This document shows positions 45,890 to 56,711 of a stretch of DNA of 64,000 nt, in pieces. Positions within the stretch are counted from its first letter, which is position 1. Each line of letters opens with the position of its first letter. The stretch is from NCBI GenBank assembly GCA_037126765.1, contig JBBCBC010000025.1:13857639-13921638 (forward strand), read 5' to 3'. The notes under the pieces are model-generated. The model did not search any database. It was given only the letters and a program-made list of their open reading frames with translations, and was not told the origin of the DNA. The DNA comes from Stenogyne calaminthoides. Lineage: Eukaryota; Streptophyta; Magnoliopsida; Lamiales; Lamiaceae. The translations under genes were made by a program, and so were the position numbers.

Positions 45890-46560
45890 GTCGTAACCTT
45901 TTAATCCACTGCTATTATACTTAAAGTCAATAGAATAAGTATGGAAACTATATTGATTGGAAACGAAAAATTATAATTGTCCTAACTGCACAAAAGCACA
46001 AGTGGATTCTTGACACACCAAAATCAGATGAGCCAACTGACGAGTCAAAAATGCGGGACTCATCAGATCACCTTGCGAGAGATGTCGTTGCTGAAAATGG
46101 TGGAGGGCAAACCCGTAAGGGATTACGTCCTCAAAATTGATGGCCCATCTGAACAAACTTGAGGTTCTGAGTGCAGATTATAATCTGGAGACTCAAATGA
46201 ATTTGGTACTTCACCCTCTGCCCAAAAGTTTTTGAGCATTTTGGCATCGCTAGCTGATTTGTTGCAAGCTTTGATCTCGGCAGAGATGTTGATGGGGCAC
46301 CAAACTCAAGCTTTGAACGACAAGTGGTCCATCTTCATCTTCTAGGCCAAGGGTAGGCAAGAAGAAGAAGAGAACCAAAAGCCATAAGCAATAAAACTTA
46401 AATGTTGCCAAGGGCAATGATAAGATGAGGAATGCTTGTGGTGTCAAGGAAAATCCAAAGTGGAAGTGCTTCAACAGCGGTAAGGACAATGGAGGTTTTC
46501 CTGTTCCAACCCCAAAAGGGCCGGAAAGAAAGGTAATTCTCACGCACTAGTTGTTGAAAC
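45890..46560 (+). pseudogene. Gag remnant of the nested copia element
   Basis: NYIDWKRKIIIVLTAQKHKW and ILDTP-like words at about 45950-46015, and a knuckle-like WKCFNSGKDN at about 46460 in place of CFNCG, identify gag. It is broken by several stops and one knuckle Cys is lost. The leader at 45190-45890 shows no domain. Confidence 0.6.
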
Positions 46561-46574
46561 TTGTTTAGCGGCTT

Positions 46575-47704
46575 ATACTTCTCATTCGTGGGTAGTTGAT
46601 ACGGGATCCACTGATCATGTTTGCTTCACGGGTTCAAGCTGACCCGGCTACGAGAGTGGCAGCTGAAGCAGTGGGAGAAGTGCACCTGTCTTTTGAAGAT
46701 AGAGTTTTAATTTTAAGAGATGTTCTTTACGTTCCTACTTTTAGAAAGAATTTAATTTCGGTTTTTAAACTTTATATTGATGGATATTCGGTTACTTTTG
46801 ATAAAGTTGTTACCATTTCTCTTTATGATAAATTTATCTGTCATGGAACGTTGTTGAATAATTTCTATACAATTAACTGTGCACACCACTCGCGAAATGC
46901 ATCCTATAACACATCAACTGTTTCCGATAAAAGAAAATGTTCATCAGACGTGAACGAGACACTTCTATGGCATCTTAGATTAAGACATATTAATTCAAAA
47001 AGGATTCAAAGGTTGGTAGAAGATGGTTCATTGGAGTCTCTCCGGGTTGAACCAATCCCAACCTGCGAATCATGTTTGGAGGTAAAATGACCAAGAGGGC
47101 ATTCGGAGCCAAGGGGAATAAAGCCAAAGAAGTGTTAGAAATCGTTCACCCAGACGTATGTGGTCCAATGTCAATCAAAGTAAGAGGAGGTTATGAGTAT
47201 TTTGTCACTTTTATTGATGATTACTCAAGGTACGACTATATTTTCCTTATGAAGCATAAATCTGAGACTTTTGACAAATTCAAAGAATTTAAGGCTCAAG
47301 CAGAGAATCATAGGGAAAAACGTATCAAGTCTCTACGATCCGATCGTGGAGGCGAGTACCTCAACGATGAGTTTTTGAACTACTTGTTAGATGAAGGGAT
47401 TGTATCCCAGCTAACTGCACCCGGAACCCCTCAACAAAATGGGGTTGCAGAGCGAAGAAACAGAACTCTTTTAGAAATGGTTAGATCAATGATAAGTTAT
47501 GCGGATCTACCCAAGTCGTTCTGGGGTCATGCCTTGGAAACAACGGCTTACATTTTGAACTTGGTGCCATCCAAATCGGTTCCCAAAACTCCCAAAGAAT
47601 TGTGGACCGGGCGCAAGCCTAGTTTGAGACACATGAGAATTTGGGGGTGTCAGACCTACGTGTTGGAAAGGAAACTGGAAAATTGGATCCTCGATCAGAA
47701 TTAA
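46575..47704 (+). pseudogene. Protease, pre-integrase and integrase of the nested copia element
   Basis: SWVVDTGSTDHVC at about 46588 is the protease active site. A frame change then leads to the pre-integrase block at 46596-47090 (YVPTFRKNLISV, LLWHLRLRHIN, CESCLEVK). The integrase core at 47072-47704 has Asp in VHPDVCGPM, Asp in FVTFIDDYSRY and Glu in GTPQQNGVAERRNRTLLEMV, so the DDE triad is complete. The finger His/Cys lie just before. A one-base slip joins the first two blocks. Confidence 0.85.
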
Positions 47705-48063
47705 GGTTATTTATAGGATACCCCGAGGGAACAAAAGGGTGTATGTTCTATGGTCCCGAAGATCAAAAGGTGGTAATAAGCACCCACTTTAGATTTTTGG
47801 AAGAATACTATATGAACGAAAGGAGACCCAGAAGTGAGATTACCTTAAATGAGCTAAGGGGGCTAACCTCAGTGCCAACTGTACAAGATGACATACCAAA
47901 TGACACACTTACACAACCGGAACCTCATCGTAGTGGGAGGGTTGTGAGATAGCCCGAGAGATTCATGGGGATAGGAGAGTCCTCGGACTTGATTCCCGGA
48001 CAAGACGAATCAGATCCATGGACATATGACGAGGCAATCCAAGACAAGGATGCGGTTTCTTAG
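47641..48063 (+). pseudogene. Integrase C-terminal tail and linker
   Basis: The frame changes near 47690; then LRLFIGYPEGTKGCMFYGPE continues the usual integrase tail, with the linker PEPHRSGRVVR, a TAG, PERFMG and another stop at about 48061 before the reverse transcriptase. Confidence 0.7.
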
Positions 48064-48072
48064 CAAACAACA

Positions 48073-49194
48073 ATGAAAGCCGAAATGGGTTCTATGGATC
48101 ATAACAGAGTGTGGGAGCTAGTCGAACCACTTAATGGGGTCAAACCCATTGGTTGCAAGTGGGTATACAAGAGAAAAAGAGGACCGGACGGGAAGGTGGA
48201 AACCTTCAAGGCAAGGCTTTTGGCGAAAGGTTATACTCAGAAAGAAGGGATCGACTATGAGGAAACTTTTTCGTCTGTAGCAATGCTCAAGTCCATCCGA
48301 ATTCTTTTGTCGATTGCTGCGCATCTCGACTTTGAAATCTGGCAAATGGATGTCAAGACGGCTTTCCTTAACGGAAGTCTTGATGAAGAAATCTGTATGC
48401 AACAACCCCAAGGCTTCATTGAAAAATGCCAAGAACACCTAGTTTGTAAGCTCAAGAAGTCCATTTACGGACTCAAACAAGCATCCAGATCTTGGAACCA
48501 ATATTTTGATCAAGTAATAAAGTCTTACGGGTTTGATCAAAATGAGTTCGAAAGTTGTGTGTACAAAAAGAGTGTCGGAACTGCATTGGTATTCTTAGTA
48601 CTATACGTAGACGACATTCTGCTCATCGGGAATGATGTAAAGGTGTTATCAGATGTAAGGGCATGGTTTTCAAAACAGTTTGATATGAAGGACTTAGGGA
48701 AAGCCGGGCACATCCTTGGGATCAAGATTACTCGAGATCGCAAGAAAAGGATGATAGGCTTATCGCAAACTTCATACATAGACACTGTCTTGAAGCGATT
48801 CAGCATGCAGGATTCTAAGAAAGGCTTCGTACCTTTCAGACATGGAATCCATCTATCCAAGGAAATGTGCCCTAAGACACAAAAGGAGATAGATGATATG
48901 AAAGGAATTCTTTATGCTTCGGCCGGAAGCCTTATGTATGCAATGCTGTGCACGAGACTAGATATCTGCTTTGCCGTTGGCATGGTGGCAAGATATCAAA
49001 GTAACCCAGGGAAAGAACATTGGACGGTAGTTAAAAACATTCTGAAGTATCTGAAAAGAACTCGAGATAGAATGTTGGTTTATCAGTCAGATAATCTAAT
49101 CCCCATCGGCTACATGGACTCGGATTTCCAATCAGACTTAGATTCGGAAAAAATCTACCTCCCAGAGTGTGTTTTGCATGGGGAGGAGCCATGA
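48073..49194 (+). CDS. Reverse transcriptase of the nested copia element (373-residue frame)
   Basis: The frame starts MKAEMGSMDHNRVWELV, then GCKWVYKRKRGPDGKVETFK, ARLLAKGYTQKEGIDYEETF, MDVKTAFLNGSLDEEI, IYGLKQASRSWN, the catalytic LYVDDILLIG, FDMKDLGKAGHILGIKI and MYAMLCTRLDICFAVG. All reverse-transcriptase blocks are present and open. It then enters RNase H (GYMDSDFQSDLDSEK) and stops after a shift. The ATG is only the first Met of the open stretch; the true product is a Gag-Pol polyprotein. Confidence 0.88.
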   Translation: MKAEMGSMDHNRVWELVEPLNGVKPIGCKWVYKRKRGPDGKVETFKARLLAKGYTQKEGIDYEETFSSVAMLKSIRILLSIAAHLDFEIWQMDVKTAFLNGSLDEEICMQQPQGFIEKCQEHLVCKLKKSIYGLKQASRSWNQYFDQVIKSYGFDQNEFESCVYKKSVGTALVFLVLYVDDILLIGNDVKVLSDVRAWFSKQFDMKDLGKAGHILGIKITRDRKKRMIGLSQTSYIDTVLKRFSMQDSKKGFVPFRHGIHLSKEMCPKTQKEIDDMKGILYASAGSLMYAMLCTRLDICFAVGMVARYQSNPGKEHWTVVKNILKYLKRTRDRMLVYQSDNLIPIGYMDSDFQSDLDSEKIYLPECVLHGEEP

Positions 49195-49592
49195 CATGGA
49201 GAAGCGTTAAGCGTAAAATGCATCGCCGATTCTACCATGGAAGCCGAATATCTTGTTGCTATGTAGGGAAAATGAAAAGAAACGGTTTGCTCAAGAACTT
49301 CCTAGTGGACTTGGATGTAGTTCCGAATTTACCCAAAGACAATCATTGTTTATTGTGATAATGCTTGGGAGCGATTTGCAAATTCAAGGGAACCAAGAGC
49401 CCACAAGGCCAGCAAACACATTGAAAGGAAATACCATCTTATACGAGAAATCGTTAAGAGAGGAGATATAGAGGTGGCAAAGATCGCGTCAGAAGACAAC
49501 CTAGCAGATCCATTCACAAAGGGTCTGCCTTAGAATACATTCGAGAGACATGTGGAAGGAATGAGTGTCAAGACCGTTGTCAATCTGCTTTG
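49110..49592 (+). pseudogene. RNase H of the nested copia element
   Basis: YMDSDFQSDLDSEK supplies the first Asp. Frames then shift (CVLHGEEP stop; MTWRSVKRK) before HIERKYHLIREIVKRGDIEV, ASEDNLADPFTKGLP and HVEGMSVKTVVNLL, the normal end of copia pol, at about 49410-49592. Several slips make it inactive. Confidence 0.75.
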
Positions 49593-49693
49593 AGTATAAG
49601 TGAGAGATATTATTAGGTTCGTGTAGGTGACATTAGATGTCACGTATTAGGAACTACACGAGACATGTTGTAGTATACTTAAAAGCAAACTTT

Positions 49694-49710
49694 GAGTATA
49701 AGTGGGAGAT
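49694..49710 (+). promoter_or_regulatory. Polypurine tract of the nested copia element
   Basis: GAGTATAAGTGGGAGAT abuts the 3' LTR. A near-copy, GAGTATAAGTGAGAGAT, lies about 100 bp upstream at 49594-49610. Confidence 0.8.
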
Positions 49711-51658
49711 TGTTGGAGTTATACTGGAAAATATGCTTTTACTTTGTATAACCAAACTGAATTTTCTGTCTTATTTACTGAAATAAATTATTTATCACTG
49801 ATGCTTTAAATATCATTGAATGTTACATATATTTATTGCATAATTGTTCAATAAAAAATACGTGTTACATTGTGGTTAATTTAGTGATACCAGATCACAA
49901 AAGATTAAAATTAACAGTCCCTTGTAACTAAAAGTATGCGGTTCACGACCTAGATGGAAATGAACAATCCGTCGTGAAAGGTTGAAGTGTAAGGCTCAGA
50001 TTGACTTGTCTTGACCAAGAGATTACACTAGTGCATGACTGATGCATTGAACAAGGACCTACAAGAGGATAAATTCTTCAGGACTGAACCAGGAAGAATT
50101 AGACCTCAGTGGTTCGTTATTTCTTAATCTCCGTCCCTTAAATAGGATCGTGTGTGGTTAGTAAATATTGCTTTGACTTATGACCGGTAGAGAATCAATG
50201 AGATATAATACTTTATATCTTGGGCAATATTACTGGTCACATGCGATTGCTAAGATTTAATACGAAGAATCGTGTGCGAGTACGCTCGTTTAATTGGCCC
50301 CCTTGGGAGGTTCATAAGATTTATCATACCAAATCTTGCAAGTGGAATTTGTTTCCGGTATGGATAGTAATGTTGAACCGTTCCTTAACCAAGGATAAAA
50401 GATATTAATTAATGGAAAGCTATTTCAGTGGCTTGAATTAATTAATGAGCTAGATAATCTTAAACACGGAAAATAATAACCGGGAGCCATATTAACAGTA
50501 ATATGGGTTAAGATGGATAGTGCAATATTAATTATGTAGTGGGATTAATTAATATTTATGGGCTTGAATAATATTATGGCTCAATATTAGATATTCAAAG
50601 TCCATTAGAAGGTCCAATCTTAATTCTTCTAAAGGCCCCTCAAGTAGCCCAAACATAATGTCCAGTAACTGAAAAAGGTGTTTAAAATAAAATAAATTAT
50701 TGTTGCCTAATTTTCCTAAAAGTTTCGAAAATAATAAATAAAATAGGGAGAAAGTTGTTCTTTGAATTTTATTATGGAATGTAGATAAGTATTCTTGGAA
50801 TACAAGATTGTCTCATTAAATTCAAGAAATCTCCCACTTGGTTATTTATTAAGCATATTTCGAAATTTATGAATAAATAAGGAGAGAAAAGATTTTCTTG
50901 ATTTTCTTGAAAATATATTATGGAAGATATGTATTCTTGGAATACAAGAATATCTCATAAATTCAAGAAGATCCAAATCTTGGATTCCTACTCCTTATTT
51001 TTCGAAAAATACCATAACAAGAGGAGTTGGGATTTTTGTGGAATATTTAATTATGGAGAATTAATATATGAGATATATTCAAGATTTCTTGGAGATCAAG
51101 AAAAAGATTTTCCCATCTTTATTTCCACCTAAAATTTCGAACAACCCCTCATTATAAATAGGGGATGAATGTTTCATCCCCAGGGGAACACAAAAATTAG
51201 TTTTTTGGAAAAATATCAGCGTCTATAAAATATCAAATATTTTGAAACGTCGACAGATTGTGTATTTTCGAAAATCTTCAATTGTGAGTGTGCAATTCCA
51301 TGTGTTGGAAAAATTAGAAATCCACAAAGGTGGTGCAACAAATATTTTATTTTCCCTTTTGTAATTGTTCGCGAGTTTCCTTCTACCGGATTGACGAGCA
51401 AGGGCTAGGGAATACTTGGGAAGGCTTTTTGGTGTGTTCTTATCAACCGAGTCCATTGTCATTCCAAACAGGTTAGCTCACATAAACCCGTAGCAATTTT
51501 GCATGCGTAGGATTTATGTGAACTGTTTATATGCATGATTTGTTGTTGAATTATTATTTGAATTGATATAGGATTAATTCATGCTAGTAATAATTGTTAA
51601 ATTAAATTTGTATTTAAATATTCATCCCGAATAGATCCGGACAATTAATTCCGCAACA
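49711..51658 (+). repeat. 3' LTR of the nested copia element
   Basis: 1948 bp, TGTTGGAG to CCGCAACA. TATA box at 51153-51160 and the same hairpin at 51161-51181. It matches 42462-44413 closely. Confidence 0.9.
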
Positions 51659-51859
51659 GTAAACCTTTTAGGTGGTGGAACTTTACCATTAGTACCTGTT
51701 CCAACATTATCTACTCAATGAGTAATAATGGTCTTGTTTGAAAACCCTTGGTGAAGAGTTCCAGAAATGTTTGCCTGTAGCTTTAGAATACTTTCCACTA
51801 TCACTCAATGAGTGTCCTGCTTGAAAGCTAGTTGTACAGACTCAGAAAGACTCTTAGGA
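51659..51859 (-). pseudogene. Chromovirus gag piece between two insertions
   Basis: The minus-strand frame ends in PPPKRFT at the copia junction and continues upstream with Ser/Gln-rich, knuckle-proximal gag sequence. The frame continues into 42461 on the other side of the copia element. Confidence 0.65.
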
Positions 51860-53400
51860 TGTTGGAATTTAAAGGCACGTAAACACGTAACACATGCGTA
51901 ATGGAATTAAACAATTCACCAACAATGAACATATAATTGCATAATTAAATTACGGGTAAATATAAATAGAATCCTTACAGTGATTCATACACGGATTCCT
52001 CCAATATGGTATCCACGTAACAGATGTTTACCAATTCGCACGGATTTGCCAGCGTTGAATCCCAGAGATGAATTTGCAGGAAAATTCTAACTTAAAGATT
52101 TTATGGAGAAAATATGAAGTCTTGTATTATGAATTCCTAAGGACTCATATATATAGGGGAGATCCAACTTAAATCTTAAGCTAACCTGATTAAGAAATAA
52201 AATTCCTAATCTTGTAAATTAAATCTCATAGATTTAATTCCCATATACATAAATCTCTACGAATTTGATTTCCATGTATATCAAATCTCTACGGATTCGA
52301 TTTCCATATATATCAAATCCTATAATAATATTTCATATATTATTATTGGGAATCCTATTTAATTAAATTTAATTTAATTAAATAGTAATAATAATTAATT
52401 CTAAATATAATTATTATTATATTCTCCATAAATTAAATATTAATATCCAATATAATATTTAATCAACCAACTATAATCAGTAAACAACTGTTACTTGTTG
52501 TTGACCCATAGACTCTCATATATCGAGCGATTAGTCAAACTAACGGTCTTAATTGAACCCTAGACAATAAATCAGGTATTCTCAATATATGAGGTACGTT
52601 GCGAGAAAATGTGCAACTACCTGTAACTGAAACATGGGCTATTACGATAACTTCCTTTCATTCGCGAATACTCGATTAAATCTTGAACATGATGAAGTGT
52701 CTATTCAAATAACTTAATCATATTATCTCTAATCACTAATTGATCACTTATGTCACACTTGACCATAAAGTCCAAGTTGACGTGCATCGACCGATGTCTT
52801 AGATCCAATTATGATGAGAAGATGAATATTCTCTCTAAATCCACATTGAGGAATGAATCCTATTCTTGGTTCAACTACCACGCACATGCATTTCGTGATG
52901 AACCCAATCCAAGTCATATCTACCCATGGAAGGGTGCGTGCAAGCGTCGGTCATGGTCAAAGTTCATCACTCCACACATGTCGTGTTTATTGACCCCAAG
53001 TCAAAGGAGTATCGCATCGCTCCCACTAACCGAGATACCCGTAGACACATATTGTGGAATTACATCAAACAGTTTCTCGGATGGGTTTACCAATACCCTC
53101 TAAGAGTATGATGCAGACCGCACACCAATCTCAATTGCATCATCAATATCCCATTCTTGATGATCCTTGATCGGGGCTATTTGAGAATCATGCTTAAGTC
53201 ATCTGAGTTCTCACAATCTCAAGGACAACAATGAGTCATGGGAACACAAATAAGAATAAATGCAAACAACCAAACATAATATTCAAACAAGTGTAATGCC
53301 ATACATTTAATATTAAATAATAATATTAAAACCAAAACTGAATATTATCTTAGTATTATGTCCTTACAAAAAGATTGTCTCTAGGACACTAACACTAACA
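51860..53400. mobile_element. Solo LTR, 1541 bp
   Basis: It starts TGTTGGAATTTAAAGGCACG and ends GGACACTAACACTAACA. Perfect target duplication TAGGA at 51855-51859 and 53401-53405. There is no internal domain, primer site or second LTR, so it is a solo LTR left by recombination. Open frames within it are not supported as genes. The family is probably copia, by the TGTTGG start. Confidence 0.85.
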
Positions 53401-53405
53401 TAGGA

Positions 53406-53572
53406 TTCATGATCTGAAGCATATTGCATATCTCTCCTCTTTTCACTGATGAAACTCTTACTGAAATAGATCTTAGTGAATAAGGATTACTAGCTAGCAT
53501 AAAGGAATCCAACTCACCAAATTCCTTAACATACTCCTTCACTGTGCCTTTCTGCCTGAGCTTATTGAATTT
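53406..53572 (-). pseudogene. Chromovirus gag piece between the two solo LTRs
   Basis: The minus-strand frame reads FNKLRQKGTVKEYVKEFGEL and DSFMLAS, a typical Ty3/gypsy gag segment. The reading frame is continued by 54788 on the other side of the solo LTR. Confidence 0.8.
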
Positions 53573-54787
53573 TGTTGGTCCCGGTGGGAAAACCTATTTT
53601 GCGTGTGCGGAAGCAAGACGTTTTCATTTCGGTGCATATAAAACAGGGATGAGGGCAGAGTGTTCCAATTTTTTAAAACTTTGCAGCTCATGTGTGTGCT
53701 TTGCTTATAAACGAATGCGTACGACAAGTATAAACATAAAGCAGTAAACAACACAGCAATATATAGTGGTTCGGACAACCAGTCCTACATCCACTCTCCC
53801 TCTCTAGGGAAATTCCTTCAAACGGGACTTATCACCCTCCACGGGATTGCCAATAGATATTTACCGAGCTCACACTCGAACTGGACTTATAACCCTCTCT
53901 CGGGTTCGCCTCGGGACTTATCACCCTCCACGGGATCGCCTACAGATGTTTAACGAGTTCACACTCCAACGGGACTTATCACCCTCATTCGGGTTTGCCT
54001 AACAACTACCTCACTTCACCACTGGGTTTGGGTTTTGGTGTTGTCTCCAACTATGGTGAGATTTTCCCTTACAATGGTTTAGCCTCAATGCTAAGGTTGG
54101 GAAAATCTCTCTAAGCTTATGATACATCGTGGGTTGCTTAGATTGGGTTCTAGAACACTCTTTGAATATATTTGTATATCTATAGACTTGTGTTCTAGGG
54201 TGGGAATGCTTTGGCTATAACACTCTTTGGCTCTGTAGCATTTTTGCTATCTTTTTCGCACTTCCATTAATCGATAATGAAGGAAGAACTTGTATTTATA
54301 GTGTGGATTTGAATGTTACCGTTGGAGAGAATTACATTCAAATCCATACTCTTCTTTGTAAGTTCTGCAGCTTTTCCCGGCTGGTTGTCTTCCTCTCGTT
54401 GGTCCACGTCAGCTGGATTCCAACGGCTATATTCCTCAGCTTCAGTGCCTCGGAACATTCAGGATATACTGAGCATTCGGTATATTCTCGAAGTCTTGAT
54501 GATAATTCTTGTGCCTTGATATTTCTCGAGCCTTGATTTCTCTCGAGTCTTGAGTTCTCTCGAGTCTTGAGTTCTCTCGAGTCTTGATATCTCGATTTCT
54601 TCTTCGAGTCTTGAAAAACTAACTTTGTTTCTATATCTGCCGACTATACACGGTGCAGATAATATCCTGAACACTCTAAAACTGAATCCTGATTCATCTA
54701 TCAAGATTATCCTGAACATGTCATACTCAGGGGTTTTGGGATCTAATCAAAATCATATAATCTTTTATTTAAATTCATCTCCCAACA
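53573..54787 (-). mobile_element. Sirevirus-like solo LTR, 1215 bp
   Basis: It starts TGTTGGTCCC and ends CTCCCAACA. The end region (CCTGAACATGTCATACT, GGGATCTAATCAAAA) matches the Sirevirus LTRs at 11470-11537 and 23810-23875, and the TATA complement is at 54293-54300. The target repeat is AATTT, or ATTT if the terminal A belongs to the LTR. It carries a tandem repeat at 53823-54001 and TCGAGTCTTGA repeats at 54490-54615. Confidence 0.85.
53823..54001. repeat. Tandem repeat inside the solo LTR
   Basis: Four diverged copies of GGACTTATCACCCTCCACGG followed by a short spacer with TTCACACTC. It sits in the region that in the other Sirevirus LTRs holds AACTCAC/AGCTTAC modules. Confidence 0.75.
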
Positions 54788-55566
54788 ATTTACCAATGAG
54801 ATTTTCATCCTCAACATTAGAAAACCTCTCCACTACCATACTGGCAGACTGATCCCATCCCATGTCTTCTCTACCATCAATATAGTCTAGGTACCAATTG
54901 TCTGCCTCATCTTCCATGTTAATAGTAGTAGGCAGTAGCTTATCATGATCAAGCATAAGGGGAAAATTAAAGTATTTCATGCATTTTCGAATCCATATCC
55001 TAGGATAGTCAATCCTAGGTTTAAACGGATGCGAAGGGTGGAAATCGTGTGCCTTACCATAGAAATGTTGTTCTCCAGTGTGCACATACGTTGGATGATA
55101 CTCAGCTCCAATTTTTCCCTTTGAGTGACCGGTTGGAGCTCTCGGAGCAGTATATCCGCCAGTATATGGCTGATATTGCACGTTAGAGTGCATTCCGACG
55201 CTGGATTTGCCAGTTGGTTAAACATCTCCAACTGCGATGCGCCATAACTGCCAAAGGTTAGAGGACTCCTATGTGAAGTGAACTTCGCATGCGACGATGG
55301 AGTAGAAATGATTCCTGCTTCTGATCCACTCGTTGCGTGAGCCGTCGAACCTTTGGATGCATATTCCACATGATCCATCTTAATCACAGTTTCTCTGTAT
55401 CAGAGTTCGAAACTGGAGTTTTTCCTTTGTCGTGTTGATTGAGACTCAACTCCTTCAGAGCTTTGAAAATCGGTTGTTTCAATGATTCCGCTTCCTTTTC
55501 CTGAAGATCGAGCTTCCTGATAACTTCATCCTTGCTGGCGATCAGTTCCAACCGTAATTCTGCCAT
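54788..55566 (-). pseudogene. Chromovirus gag, N-terminal part
   Basis: Minus-strand blocks: 55566-55384 (starts MAELRLELIASKDEV, coiled-coil-like), 55387-54977, and 55193-54788 with GQ-rich linker, PRIWIRKCMKYFNFP, EADNWYLDYIDGREDMGWDQ and FSNVEDENLIGK. This is the usual start-to-middle of plant gypsy gag. Two frame changes. The 5' leader and primer site are missing. Confidence 0.78.
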
Positions 55567-55582
55567 TTTTACTTCGACCGAA

Positions 55583-55743
55583 GCTGCCCAATTGCTAAAT
55601 GGGTCATCGACTCGCTAGACCCAAACAATTATTAAAAGAAAAGTTCGTCAGACAACTAACTCTAACGACTAGAAAGGCTCGTGTCTCGCACATGAGCACA
55701 ACGGTTATTCGAAGTAATACTTTTCCTCAGGCGAACTGTAACA
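55583..55743 (-). repeat. Truncated 5' LTR of the chromovirus
   Basis: CCCAATTGCTAAATGGGTC to GCGAACTGTAACA matches 38765-38920. The inner ~125 bp and the primer site are deleted, because gag begins only about 17 bp away. An open frame at 55599-55955 spans the LTR and flanking DNA and is not a gene. Confidence 0.75.
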
Positions 55744-56690
55744 CATACGTGTGTGCGCGCGGTGGAAGGGGTGTAAAAATGGTAGTGTGGTTGGAAAAGG
55801 GGCAAAACCGTCTCGATTTTGGCAATTTGGTGGTGGTTTTGGGTTGTGTGGTGGTTTCTGGTTCACAAAGAAGACGACAGCGGCATCGAGTTCCTGGTGA
55901 GATGATGTTCGTGACTCACTCACTCAATCTAATATTTCCCCATTTGAAACCCTAGATAGATGGTGGTGGTGGTGCAATAGGTGTGCACTAAACGAGGCGC
56001 GAAGTAGAACAAGACGGCGACAGTGGAAAGATGGCAGAAGACCAAGCGACTTTTGCGTTTGTTTAGTTTTTTGATTCACTAGATTTGTTCGTGTTAATTT
56101 GAATTTTCAATGTTTGGTTTTGGGATTTTGGGTGTTGATTGAACATGCTAATTGGAATTAAAGATTTTGTTGTTTTAGGGTATTTTTGGAAGTTATTTTT
56201 GCATATTTTTAGCACATGTGTAATTATATATTTACATTGAACAAAATATTTTTTTGATCACATATGCTTTTTTTTTTTTAATGTATTTTTTTGGGCACGT
56301 ATACATTTTTTACTTGAACAATGCATTTTTTGTTCACCTGTGCATTTTTAACACACTATAGTTTATTTGTCGTGTGTATTTTTATGGATCCAACAAACCG
56401 AATTTGGCACAATCTGACAAATAAATTTCAATAAAAATATTTAATTTTATTTTTAATTAATTATTATTATCATGCTTAAATAAACATAATTATAAAAAAT
56501 AAAAGAATAAAAGATTTTAAAATTAATTTAGTTTTATTATTTAACCCACCTTAATACGACCACCCTTATTTAACTCACCTTAATACGAACATAATTATAA
56601 TTTAGTCTATAAATCTGCTATAACTTTTTTTTCTCCTTTACCGAACAACATCTATTCATGCCCCAAAATAACCTGTTCACTTTCCCATAT

Positions 56691-56711
56691 GTGTGTGTGT
56701 GTGTGTGTGTA
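56691..56711. repeat. (GT)n microsatellite
   Basis: Ten uninterrupted GT units. Confidence 0.95.

Larger units (their letters stand above)
42462..51658 (+). mobile_element. Nested Ty1/copia element, 9.2 kb, plus strand
   Basis: LTRs are at 42462-44413 and 49711-51658, alike throughout by eye with scattered substitutions. Order: primer site, GC-rich leader, gag remnant, protease, integrase, reverse transcriptase, RNase H, polypurine tract. Reverse transcriptase and integrase words point to the Tork/Angela-like group; the lineage is inferred. The target repeat is AGTA, or AGTAT versus AGTAA if the terminal A is shared. It interrupts the chromovirus gag. Pol has a few frameshifts and stops; gag is badly decayed. 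Confidence 0.9.
38641..55743 (-). mobile_element. Ty3/gypsy chromovirus, decayed and split by three insertions
   Basis: Minus-strand element. From right to left: remnant of the 5' LTR (about 55583-55743), gag in four pieces, protease, reverse transcriptase, RNase H, integrase, chromodomain, polypurine tract and 3' LTR (38641-38920). Inserted into gag are a solo LTR (53573-54787), another solo LTR (51860-53400) and a whole copia element (42462-51658). The gag reading frame resumes in frame on the far side of each, which fixes the order: this element is the oldest. The flanks (GAGTT left, CATAC right) do not match, so an end has probably been rearranged. Confidence 0.85.

Noticed and set aside
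52750..53103. 117-codon frame in the solo LTR
   Set aside because: Lies inside a 1541-bp solo LTR with a target duplication; no recognisable domain.
53573..54787. A complete small retroelement
   Set aside because: No primer site, polypurine tract or second LTR inside, and gag of the host chromovirus resumes on both sides; a solo LTR explains it.
55599..55955. 118-codon frame
   Set aside because: Antisense to the clipped chromovirus LTR and continues into flanking DNA.
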